Source: Bolinopsis microptera (Eukaryota > Ctenophora > Tentaculata > Lobata > Bolinopsidae). From it: a stretch of DNA of 64,000 nt. Below, piece after piece: positions 38,226 through 49,200 of the stretch (positions within the stretch are counted from its first letter, which is position 1; every line of letters begins with the position of its first letter). The notes under the pieces are model-generated. The model was not told the origin of the DNA. It made no database searches and saw only the letters and a list, made by a program, of their open reading frames with translations. The DNA is taken from contig NC_087073.1 of assembly GCF_026151205.1 (NCBI RefSeq), positions 1,056,001-1,120,000 on the forward strand. Reading direction: 5' to 3'. Both the position numbers and the translations under genes were made by a program.

Positions 38226-38361
38226 CTGTTAATAAGAGAATAGTGGATGGTTTGAGGTCTTTGAGTATGCTGGCTGTAGCTGTGGTCATTTTGCGAAGGT
38301 TAGCTTGAATGATAGGTGTGGCTGGGAGTTTAGAATTTGAAACATTAGTGTTGACAGTCAT
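38226..38361 (-). pseudogene. 5' end of LINE ORF2, cut off by the hAT insertion
   Basis: ATG at 38361, then the endonuclease start (PIIQANLRKMTTATAS.., ILLLTEPY). The frame continues into the block ending at 32924 if the hAT element and one copy of its duplication are removed. ORF1 ends 72 bases upstream. Confidence 0.85.
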
Positions 38362-38433
38362 ATTTAAATCGAAAGAGAGAAACAAGGTCTTGTAAAGAAG
38401 ATTTCAAGAGAAAACGTAAAACTGAGGTTAGCG

Positions 38434-39753
38434 TTAAGCTGAAGTTATGTCCTCGGGTGATGAGGAGGGAGAGTCTTTAGCGTAACTGTTGTTACGGCTC
38501 CTTTGAATCTTTCTTGTAGGCGAGTGATCGTTAGGGCTGCTCCGGGGTGTGGGAGTTTTTTCCCCTTTGTCCTTTGTTGGGGTGTTGAGCAGTCTATCCT
38601 CTGTATCTGTAGCGGATCCGATGTCCAGATCGGCCATCAGCTCCGCTGGAGACTCAGAGGAGGTTATCACCGCTGGGGAGATCTTCTTTAAGTCCCACGG
38701 GTCGTTTTTGTCTCTGGTCTGTGGCGTGATACTGTTGAGTGAGGCTATCATCTGAGCCTTGATAGCATAAAGGTCTTCGTCGGGTCTGTAGATACCTGTC
38801 AATCCAGGGATGCCTGGAGCTCTCCACGTAACAGTGGACCCTCCGATCCTTGAGGTCCAGTTGTGGGTTCTAAGCCAACTGAAGGCGTTCTCGTCTAATT
38901 CCAAGTAAACTTGGAGCATGGAGTTATCTGAAGAAAGCTTACCAGGTCTGAAAATCGATACTTGTTTGCGGTTAACTTCTCCACATGATCCTGCTGCGAA
39001 GGCTAAATGTATCTTGTCAATAAGGTTTCTGTGGGCCAGGTATATCTTGCCCATAATTTTGTGTCCAAGAGGTCGTTCTCCTGGTTTGAAGCATTTGAAT
39101 CCCGAGTGGTCGTCAGGAAGGTTATTTTTCTGTGTTTCGATGGCTTTCTGGTAGAAGCTGAGGGCTGTTAGGTTATTACAAGAAAGGGCGTAACCCCTCC
39201 CGTGTCTGTCTCGTTTAGCACTTTTAATATCATGCGGGTTTGTGTCTAAAGATTCTAGGAGATCTACCTCCGCTATAGCGATCTCTGCATGGATATGGAA
39301 TACGTCTTCTCTAGTCAGTATTCTACAGTCTGTCCTAGTATAAGTAACTAGGAGAGTCAAGTCGGGGTCTGCGGTGTAAACACCTGAGCTGGGCGCCCCG
39401 TTAGGGACAGCCTTGGATGTCCCGGGCTCCTCTACTAAGTCGGCGACTCCACTAGTGGATGCCGACTCACCAGAGGGCCTGGAACTGGTCTGTATGAGTC
39501 TGCATGTTGCAGAGTTGTAAGGGTCGAATCTATTAACTGCATTCTTAATACGAGGCTTACCAGAGTTATCGGTATTTGACTGATTTCTTCTTCTGTTGTT
39601 CCTTTCTCTGTTTTTGAGTCTGGTGAGTTCCTTGTCTATCCTGTCTGGCTCCATCTCAGCTGTAGTCAGCGACTTTCCTCCCACCATCGTCCTGAATTCC
39701 TCTTTCTTCTTCTCCTCCCTCTCTCCAGCCATCATCTCTCCTTTATCGTTCAT
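38434..39753 (-). CDS. LINE ORF1, gag-like protein
   Basis: Starts at ATG 39753 and is intact at 439 codons. The N-terminus is strongly charged (GEREEKKKEEFR, NRERNNRRRNQ), consistent with RNA binding. A middle globular region (about 160-330, including SCNNLTALSFYQKAIE and GYALSC) and a Ser/Pro/Thr-rich basic tail follow. I see no CCHC knuckle. Its place immediately upstream of the ORF2 start, on the same strand, identifies it as ORF1 of that element, presumably the RNA-packaging protein. Confidence 0.75.
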   Translation of the reverse strand: MNDKGEMMAGEREEKKKEEFRTMVGGKSLTTAEMEPDRIDKELTRLKNRERNNRRRNQSNTDNSGKPRIKNAVNRFDPYNSATCRLIQTSSRPSGESASTSGVADLVEEPGTSKAVPNGAPSSGVYTADPDLTLLVTYTRTDCRILTREDVFHIHAEIAIAEVDLLESLDTNPHDIKSAKRDRHGRGYALSCNNLTALSFYQKAIETQKNNLPDDHSGFKCFKPGERPLGHKIMGKIYLAHRNLIDKIHLAFAAGSCGEVNRKQVSIFRPGKLSSDNSMLQVYLELDENAFSWLRTHNWTSRIGGSTVTWRAPGIPGLTGIYRPDEDLYAIKAQMIASLNSITPQTRDKNDPWDLKKISPAVITSSESPAELMADLDIGSATDTEDRLLNTPTKDKGEKTPTPRSSPNDHSPTRKIQRSRNNSYAKDSPSSSPEDITSA

Positions 39754-39903
39754 AATGCTATATAGCTCAAATTATTTGTTTGTATGACTATGACAAACGA
39801 ACCGTCAACCAGATCGTGACTCGGCACCCGTTAAGCCCAAAATTTAAGAAAATTCTTGTGAAAAGGCCCTAAATGCTGAAGGTATTAAAGGCAAAAACTT
39901 GTT

Positions 39904-40460
39904 TTAAAGGCAAAAACTTGTTTTTGCCTTTAAGAGAAGTTGATAACCCAATAGTTCCTCATGTCTGGCTAAATGACCTGCGAGTCTCATCCTCCGTGCA
40001 GCTATCTTATCAGATGCTCTGATGAGGTGTCCATACACCTTGGCGTTAGTCTGCCGCTCTTTCCAGTCAATGTTAAGTGCCATCCTCAGCATTCTCGTAT
40101 AACATCCATCAATACGTTTTGCGAGGGTCTGGCTGACAGTCCATGTTTCAGAGCCATATAGAAGGATGGACTCGACTGTAGCCAGGAACAGTCGTATCTT
40201 GAGATCTCTTCGCATATCCGACTTCCATACAAGCTTCATCTGGTGACACGCTCCCCATGCCTTAGCTTTCCTCACTTCGAAGTCCTTCTCCGAACTCTTC
40301 ATTCTACTACCCAAATATACAAAGTCATCGACTTTCTCAATGTTCTTCCCACTCCCAGCAACCAGAGTCGGGTTGTCATCATCTCTTATGTTGATTCCCA
40401 TGTACTTAGTTTTTCCCTCGTTGAGGTGGAGTCCAACTGAGTTGGCCGCCAGTTGGCCGC
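39904..40460 (-). pseudogene. Non-LTR reverse transcriptase C-terminal fragment
   Basis: Encodes GLHLNEGKTKYMGI.., DDFVYLGSRM, LYGSETWTVSQTLAKRIDG and LAGHLARHEE, the thumb and C-terminal region of LINE reverse transcriptases. The palm motifs are missing. An 11-bp duplication (GGCGGCCAACT, about 40443-40462) disrupts its 5' side. Dead fragment beside the other LINE's 5' end. Confidence 0.8.
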
Positions 40461-41130
40461 CAGTACTGCAATCAATACTGTCTTAATGGAGTAGATCATG
40501 TGTTTTGTTAAAATGTTTTTAAAAAAATCATTGGTAGCAATGAATTGTGCTCTGCCAATTGCAACACTTAAAATTTTTTTTAAAAAGAAAAAAAAAGAAA
40601 AAAGGAAACAACTCACGGTATCACTCTCATAAGAGACATGTTTCATCATTTACCGGAGTTGCAACCACATATACACAATAAGGTTTGGTACTTTATCCGT
40701 ACCTCCCCTTTCATGGAAATAATAGCAAAAATATACACCTATCTTTAAGAAATCAACATCTGATATAAAACATTCGATCAACCAAAATTAAAACAATTTT
40801 CCTGTTAATAATTTAACGGCACTCATGAGAGGTCATACTAGGTATAAGTCCAAATGCTGTGTCAGCAACCGTTTTTGTTACTTTCTTTTTGATTGTGCTC
40901 TGCCAATTGCACCACTTGACTTAATTAAATGTATATATACTGCACTGTTTGACACACTTTTACTAATACTGTCTAATGAACTTGTCATGTCTAATTTTCA
41001 ATTAAACTAAGCTCAGTTAATGTAAGAGCCGCTTTAGAAAGCACTGGAGTTTATCTCCAGGATTAAATTATATCGAGTTATATGATTTAGCTATAAGGCG
41101 GTTTATAAATGTTGTATTTATTATTTATTA
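40461..41130. other. AT-rich DNA between retroelement fragments
   Basis: No gene. The phrase GTGCTCTGCCAATTGCA occurs twice (about 40548 and 40896). CTGGAGATAAACTCCAG around 41050 is a hairpin in the 3' trailer of the next minus-strand element. Confidence 0.45.
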
Positions 41131-42735
41131 TTATGTCTTAAGTAGCTCAAACCGCAAACGACGTCTTAGATTTGCCATAATGAGGCTTTTGTCCTGGCTG
41201 GTCTTGGCTACCAGAAGTGTTGCTACTCGTTTAAGGAACATGGTAGCCTGTGGGCCCATATCTCCGGTGGTCGAGAATACAAGGCCATTGCAGGTTCCTT
41301 TTTCAATCTGTACACAGCGGTCTCCATATTTCCTTTCGTTCTCTCTCTCATGCTTACTGTACATCTTTGCTGGGGTGTTGTGATTAGCGTTGGATTTGGC
41401 TCCGGGGCGTAAAACCCTGAAATCAAAAAATGCCATCTCTATTGGTGACCACAGACCTCTAGATGCTATGTCGAGCCTTGCCCCATCATCCAGGAAGGCT
41501 TTCTCCAGTGCATGGCTGGAGTGTGGCTCTACAACAACCTCATTACAGATTTTTTCAAGTATGCTTGCAACAGTGTCTCTCAGTCGGTTGTGTCTGCTGT
41601 TGACAAAGCCTCCTTTCTTGCAAATAAGAATGTGGTTGTAGGTGTTATCTTTGCCACAAATGCATTTCTTGGCTATGTTGGCAATGGGTAGAGCATATCT
41701 CAGTGCTATAGCGTCTTTGAACCCTCGCATGTTCAAGACAAAGCCGTACTTCTCATAGGGAAGTCCGGTCAGCCAGCTTGATGCACCTTTTTCACATGCA
41801 TGTGGGATCTTCTCACTGATCGAAGGTGGAAGATCGTTCATCAGCTGGTTTTTGAGTGACTCATACCTCTTGGCATTTGACAGGCTAATGGCAGACTTGA
41901 CTGCTTTCCCAGCCTCTCTGTTGGTATTGAGAGTGGTGTGTTGCTTCAGGATGTGTTTTGTAAGCTGCTGGTTAGCCATGAGTGAGTTCTTGTACTCATT
42001 ATCAGCAATTTCTACTGGATTGATGATAGCTAGTCCACCTAACTTGGCTGGGAGGGAGAACAGACTGCGCTCAAGGTTTGACCGAATTGTGTGTCCTGTC
42101 ATGTTGGGAATGAGCAAATTCCTGATCTTGTCCTCAATGGGCTGCAAGCAGTGGCGTAACGAAAGGCCCTGCTGACCCCGCTGTGCAGGGGGGCGCCGTC
42201 TTAGGGGGGCGCCAAATCGTCGTTTGAATGTGGGACAATTTCGAAAACTTAACTAAAGTACTAGCAAAACTGCGCGTTTTGCTCTAGATAAACACTTTTT
42301 TAGAGATTTTACCGGAGTATTCTTTAAAATCACCTAATTTGTTCAATTTTAGGGAGGGGCACCAAAAGGGGAGGGGGCGCCAACAGGGGGGCGCATTTTT
42401 CAGCAGGGGGGCGCCAACAGGCAACGTTACGCCACTGGCTGCAAGTTCACTGCTATGTCAAGGGTGGTCCTCATCAGGAAAGACCATCTGCGGGAGGAGC
42501 CGTAAACAAAAGCGGCGTAAACAAGGTGTGGCTCATGCTGTGCAATTGATGCCAATCCCTTGATCTCTTCTATCCATTCAACACATTTGGCTTGGATAAA
42601 ATTATTCTTTCCAGACTCTGTACCAATAAAGGAACCCAGGTATCGACATATACTTACTTTAGGTTGGTTTGGCAGGGATCGCTTCTGGACAACAGTATCT
42701 AGTACGTCGTCCAATGACCAATCATAAATTGGTCG
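41131..42735 (-). pseudogene. Retroelement C-terminal region with Cys/His knuckle and endonuclease-like domain
   Basis: The upstream part (42735-42446) encodes CRYLGSFIGTESGK and FLMRTTLDIAVNLQ. After a 289-bp MITE, the frame resumes at about 42140 with PIEDKIRNLLIPNM, FSLPAKLGGLAIINP, a C-x-C-x7-H-x4-C knuckle (CICGKDNTYNHILIC), HNRLRD, DDGARLDIASRG, AFFDFRV and a conserved MGPQATMFLKRVA tail, with the stop at 41131. The knuckle followed by acidic/basic motifs resembles the restriction-like endonuclease end of R2/NeSL-type LINEs. This family is common in cnidarian genomes as I remember it. No frameshift is visible apart from the MITE. The 5' palm of the RT is absent. Confidence 0.7.
42149..42437. 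mobile_element. hAT MITE with perfect 8-bp duplication GCTGCAAG
   Basis: Ends are CAGTGGCGTAACG and CGTTACGCCACTG, perfect inverse of each other. GCTGCAAG lies at 42141-42148 and 42438-42445. The inside is GC-rich (GGGGGGCGCCAA words) at both ends and non-coding. It interrupts the retroelement ORF between codons for ..NLQ and PIEDK.., dating it after that element. Confidence 0.95.
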
Positions 42736-43239
42736 AATATTAATGTTTGCGGATGACGCAAACTTTAATCTGCATTATATTCTCCGTGATTAACAATAGA
42801 ATATAATGTAGCTATTGGGAATTTTGATTTAGGCCTTGAATTTCGATCAAAGGTTGTGTACGTGTTCAGGAGATCGAGACTAGTACATGTAGACTGTAGA
42901 GTACCTCAAAGCTTGGTTTTTTACATGTTTAAGTTATTTGGCAAAATTTAGTAGGCTGTATTGCGCAGCAGGCACCGTACTGATGGGCAGGTGGAGTCTG
43001 GACCCCGCTCAGAAGTTTGGTCATAGGCCCTAGTTTGTCGGTCAGCTGCAGTCTCAAAATCAAGTTTCACAAAAAAAGTTTTGCGCCTAGCATTTATATG
43101 TTTCATCATTTTATGATTTAATCTAAAAATTGTTGGTTTAACTGAAAACCAGAATTCAGAACTATCACCGAAAGCTATCGAATTCTGAAATTATTACCAC
43201 TACTAATTTGATATCTCAGGTTTTTATGTGTATGTTTTA

Positions 43240-46200
43240 ATGGAAACCAAACGATTATCTACAAATACATGCAGGTAAGTTACTGAATTTCTAAAATTTT
43301 TTGTTTTTAGAAAGCCTGTCAATTAATAATGTAATTAACAAGTTTTGTTGGCTTTATTCAAAATGAATAATAATGGTATGTTGCTCAAAATCTTGTCATA
43401 ATAATGTATCATTATGGACGATGGTAGTTGATAATACCTACTTTGGTACATCTAAGTTCTATATTATATAGTATATATACTAACTAGTACATCTAAATGT
43501 AGCCTAAATTGGCCATGGCTCCCTCTTTTAGATAGAAACATACCTTAAGGGTGAGAGGGGTCATTTATTTTTACATTTCTTTCAGTGACTATTCTGATGA
43601 TGAGATTTCTTTTGGAGCTCGCTCTAGGAATGCTACTCCCTCTCTCTCCCAACCTGCAACACCTCTCAGTAAGTTAAGGAATACATTAAATTATAATTTA
43701 GCCAACTCTAAGCTTGTCAAGGGAGCCGGGGGGTGGGTACCAATATTGTCAATCATGGAAATTGATCTACCAGATTTCCGTAACTCATAAAAAAATATTG
43801 ATCCTTACCAAAGTTACGGGTCCTTGAAGGTCAGCTGTAGGTGTAATTCTATGGCATACTCGAATTTAAACTGCGATTTCCCAACAATGCAATGATAATT
43901 TTTATCTCCTTCGACCTTTTAGTAGGATCGTCCTGAGTCTTGGCAATCACAAACTAAACATAATTTAGAGAAGATCTCCCCATAATACCGTCATAAATAA
44001 TTGAGCACTTTATCGATAGATTTAATTGAGTAAATTTCCAATTCAGTCGAATTGAACAGTTTTAAACAATATTTTACTCTTCAGGACCATTGTACGAGGA
44101 AGAACACGTTGATGTGCACTCTCCAAAGGCAACGCCCAACACAGGGATGTTACTAGACATCAAGAAGTTGAACCTCACTCCCAAATCAGAGATACGGCGC
44201 TCTCTGGAGAATCCTTGTGAGAAGTCACCATCTTGTCAGAGAATGGTAGGCTATGAAGAGGTGGGAGAATCTACCGAGAAAGAGCTGTTGGCTCACAAGA
44301 TAGAAAATTTTGCAGAGGATTTTGATCAGATGTTTAACCAGGAAGTAGAAGTGGTGAAGACGTCCCATAATATCAGTATCACAGATCTCTGTGATAGTAT
44401 CACTAAACTAGACCTCGATTGCTCCCTGGAGAAACGAAATTCTCTCTCCAAGAACACCAGTCCTTATGTGCCAGGAGAGGTACGAACAGAGATACACAAC
44501 TTAGGAAACTTGCTGATGGCAGAGGCAAATAAGAACAGTTCTACTGTATTCATTTCTCAGGAAGAAGAAGAGGAACTGTTGGGTGGTGCGTTTGATGGTG
44601 AAGAAGAAGAGGAACTGTTGGGTGGTGCGTTTGATGGTGAAGAAGAAGAGGAACTGTTGGGTGGTGCGTTTGATGGTGAAGAAGAAGAAGAGGAACTGTT
44701 GGGTGGTGCGTTTGATGGTGAAGAAGAAGAGGAGGACTTGTTGGGTGGTGCGATTGATGGTGAAGAAGAGGCTGGGCTTCTTAGTGGTGGACCTGATGGT
44801 GAAGTAGAGAAGAAATTTCTTGAGCGTGGACTTGGTGTTGAAGAAGAGGATCAGTTTGATGGCAACATCTCGCAGTTTGATGAATTGTTAGATCAGGATC
44901 TCGAGGTTTTGAGAGGCAAATCACCAAAACCTGTTCCAAAAGACATTGATATGTCTGAAATTGCTAAATATTTTGAAGACAAGTACAATTATTCGTTTGA
45001 CCAGGCAACAGAAGATCCTTTAGTAAAACAACCTGCCCCCTCTGAAGAGTTACACGATCTTGAGGACATTCACCTGGACAGGTTTGTGCCAGTAGCAGCA
45101 GTAACCCCTACACTAGACTCAGTTGAGACGGGACTATATGAGGGAGTTGGAGAGAGTTCCTTCCTTTACAAGTCACTTGACATACCACAAAATGAGGAAA
45201 GCTTTGTAGTTCTACCCGAGAGTGGAGAAGAGAGACTTTCTGGCAACTATTTTCAGAGAATGGCCTCTGATAAAGAGTTGTATCAAGAATCCGTGCACAC
45301 AATGTTTTCAGAACAGCTACAGGGTTATACTCCATCATCAGATGACAGTGTAATTGTTATCCCAGAACCCACTGTAAAACCTCAGATATACGAAGAAGTA
45401 TCTGATACCGATTTAAGTGCTTACCTTGCGGAAAATAGATCAAACGAGGAAGAAAAGATAATTACTGCTCCTGACTATGAGGATGTTTCAGAAACTGACC
45501 TGAGCGAGTATTTGAGTCAAGATGAGAACTCAGATATGTCACCCAATACAAAACCAGAAACTGGTCCGGAATTATACAAACCCACTACTGAAACACACTC
45601 ACCAATCGAAATTTCTGACTTTAACTCAGAAAAAAAACAGGAAGAGGATCAGAATTTGTTTAAAAAAGAGATAAGTCCTAATACTGGGTCCGTGCTCACT
45701 TTTGACCAGAGTCCTACACCTCATGACAAGATAACAGATGGTGCTGCCGCTCCCTCTGAACAATATATCTCTCTGCATGAGGAACCTAATCATATTGATG
45801 AGGTATCTGAAGTTGCTAGCCCAGAGCAAGATGATTGTGAGATGATTGTAGAAGAACCTATTGCTAGAGACGCAAAACCACTCAGCAACTCAATTAACAC
45901 TAATACTCTATCAGGACACCTTGCTTATAGTCCAGAGGAATCAACAACTGAATATTGTACCGAAATACTTGCTAGCGAAGAGCAGGAGCATCTTGACAAT
46001 AAAGAGGTTGAAGATAAAACTGCTACAGTACCTGTTGCTATAGAAGAGGAAGTTTCTTCTGGAGCAGGGGATTTGGAAGAGAAAAAGAAGAATTGTGCAT
46101 ATATAGAAAAGCAACCTTACACAACCATTGAAGAATCTTCTGGAATCATAAAAAGCTCTAATGCTGTTGAAGAAGATTGTTATTTCAGTATTTTAGAAGA

Positions 46201-49200
46201 GCCTGTAACCTTGAACAATCAATCTATACTGAACCAAGAAGAATATGTCAAAAGCATTGACGAAATTGATCCAATTAATTTTACAGTTGATCCATTCATC
46301 ACCAATGTTGATCCAGTGAGTATTGAAGATGATCCAGTTAGCGTTGAAGTTGATCCAGTCATCACCGATGTTGATCTAGTGAGTGTTGAAGATGATCCAG
46401 TTAGCGATGAAGTTGATCCAGTCATCACCGATGTTGATCCAGTGAGTGTTGAAGATGATCCAATTAATTTTGAAGTTGATCCAGTCATCACCGATGCTGA
46501 TCCAGTGAGTGCTGAAGATGATCCAATTAATTTTGAAGTTGATCCATTCATCACCGATGTTGATCCAGTGAGTATTGAAGATGATCCAGTTAGCGTTGAA
46601 GTTGATCCAGTCATCACCGATGTTGATCTAGTGAGTGTTGAAGATGATCCAGTTAGCGTTGAAGTTGATCCAGTCATCACCGATGTTGATCTAGTGAGTG
46701 TTGAAGATGATCCAGTTAGCGTTGAAGTTGATCCAATTAATTTTGAAGTTGATCCAGTCATCACCGATGTTGATCTAGTGAGTGTTGAAGATGATCCAGT
46801 TAGCGTTGAAGTTGATCCAGTCATCACCAATGTTGATCTAGTGAGCGTTGAAGATGATCCAGTTAGCGTTGAAGTTGATCCAGTTAGCGTTGAAGTTGAT
46901 CCAGTCATCACCAATGTTGATCTAGTGAGTGTTGAAGATGATCCAGTTAGCGTTGAAGTTGATTCAGTCATCACTGATATTGATCTAGTGAGTGTTGAAG
47001 ATGATCCAGTTAGCGTTGAAGTTGATCCAGTCATCACCGATGTTGATCTAGTGAGTGTTGAAGATGATCCAGTTAGCGTTGAAGTTGATCCAGTCATCAC
47101 CAATGTTGATCCAGTGAGCGTTGAAGATGATCCAGTTAGCGTTGAAGTTGATCCAGTTAGCGTTGAAGTTGATCCAGTCATCACCAATGTTGATCTAGTG
47201 AGTGTTGAAGATGATCCAGTTAGCGTTGAAGTTGATTCAGTCATCACTGATATTGATCTAGTGAGTGTTGAAGAGAGTCCTGTGAGTGTTGAAGTTGATC
47301 CAGTTAGCGTTGAAGTTGATCCAGTCATCACCAATGTTGATCTAGTGAGTGTTGAAGATGATCCAGTTAGCGTTGAAGTTGATTCAGTCATCACTGATAT
47401 TGATCTAGTGAGTGTTGAAGACGGTCCTGTGAGTGTTGAAGATGATCCAGTTAGCGTTGAAGTTGATCCAGTCATCACCGATGTTGATCTAGTGAGTGTT
47501 GAAGATGATCCAGTTAGCGTTGAAGTTGATTCAATCATCACCGATGTTGATCTAGTGAGTGTTGAAGACGGTCCTGTGAGTGTTGAAGAGAGTCCTGTGA
47601 GTGTTGAAGATGATCTTGGTGACTGCACAACAAAAGAAGATGTAACACAGGAGGATCTGGTGTCTGCTAATAATGTTTTAGATCAATTTGATAGAGGATC
47701 TCAGAGTTTATCGGAGGATATAATGATCCCTAATCACAATGAGCCCGGTGAAATGTCTGATCAAATAGCCAGCACTGAATTAGAAATTGTTACCAATTTA
47801 TCTCGGACAGAAGAACAAGACAAAATTACTGCAGAAAGTGACGTATCTTTTTCCCAAAACGTTGGTGAAATTAGTGGGACTTCAGTAGCTACATATCCAA
47901 CTGAAGAAAACGAACTGTTTATCGCTCGACCAGATTTTCTTGAAGAAGAGGACTATGACAGTATTGCGCCTTTATGTTCCCGCGATAGTATGAGCAGCGT
48001 GAAGTCTAGAGAATCCCTGGGTCTCCTCCCTCCCTCTTACCTCGCTAATATTGACAATGACGATCTCTTCATCTCTCAAGTTAACTCGCCATCTGTCCTG
48101 TTCGGTGACAAAGAAAAGAGTTATCTCAGACAAGTTCTCAAACCTCCTTCTCCGGTTAGTTCGTCTCTTTCATTAAAAGTTCTTAACCCTCAGTTTCAAC
48201 TTGGTGTAACGTTCCTATGTACTACTTCTCCCGAACTCACCCCTCCCCCTCCCTTCCACGTTCATATGTACTACTTCCTCCCGAACTCACCCCCCCCTCC
48301 CCCGAACTCACCCCTTCCCCGAACTCACCCCCTCCACCCGAACTCACCCCTCCCCCGAACTCACCCCCTCCACCCAAACTCACCCCTTCCCCGAATTCAC
48401 CCCCTCCACCCGAATTCACCCTTCCCCCGAATTCACCCCCTCCACCCGAACTCACCCCTCCACCCGAACTCACCCCTTCCCCGAACTCACCCCCTCCACC
48501 CGAACTCACCCCCTCCACCCGAACTCACCCCTTCCCCGAACTCACCCCCTCCACCCGAACTCACCCCTCCACCCGAACTCATCCCCTCCACCCGAACTCA
48601 CCCCTTCCCCGACCTCACCCCCTCCACCCGAACTCACCCCTCCCCGAACTCACCCCTCCCCCGAACTCACCCCCTCCACCCGAACTCACCCCTTCCCGAA
48701 CTCACCCCTTCCCGAACTCACCCCCTCCACCCGAACTCACCCCTTCCCCGACCTCACCCCTCCCCCGAACTCACCCCCTCCACCCGAACTCACCCCTTCC
48801 CGAACTCACCCACTCCACCCAACCCTTCACAGTTTGTGTCACCAGACATGTTAGGTGAAAGCGAGAGTTAGAGACATGTTTGGGGTTGGGGTTTTGGCTT
48901 GGACTAAGGCTAGTCTTATTTCAGATAGGACCAAGCTTATTATAAGGGTAGCAGTGGCGAAACGTACCTGTATGCCGCTCCCTCAAAAACTGATTGGTCC
49001 TAAAAAATCTTTTTAAAAAGGTCTAAAATTGGAAAAAATGCCGCGGTCGTTTTACCACTGGCTAGCATGTTTGTGTGCGGTTATCTCCAGCCAGATATTT
49101 GTTTTTCCAATTATCAATTTTTTAAATCCCGCCTGGGAACCCCTTGCCAATTTTTGGGCAAATGGCATCGGCTTTAAAACGTCTTAAAATTGAATTGTGA

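Noticed and set aside
46219-47628. 469-codon minus-strand ORF (Ser/Thr-rich, STLTGSSS repeats)
   Set aside because: It is the antisense of the in-frame coding minisatellite. The repeat keeps both strands open, so it is not an independent gene.
48155-48871. Pro-rich C-terminal extension of the 4 kb exon of the acidic/basic gene
   Set aside because: A donor (CCG|GTTAGT) precedes it, the sequence is a pyrimidine minisatellite open in several frames, and splicing 48154 to 50356 keeps frame with the basic tail.
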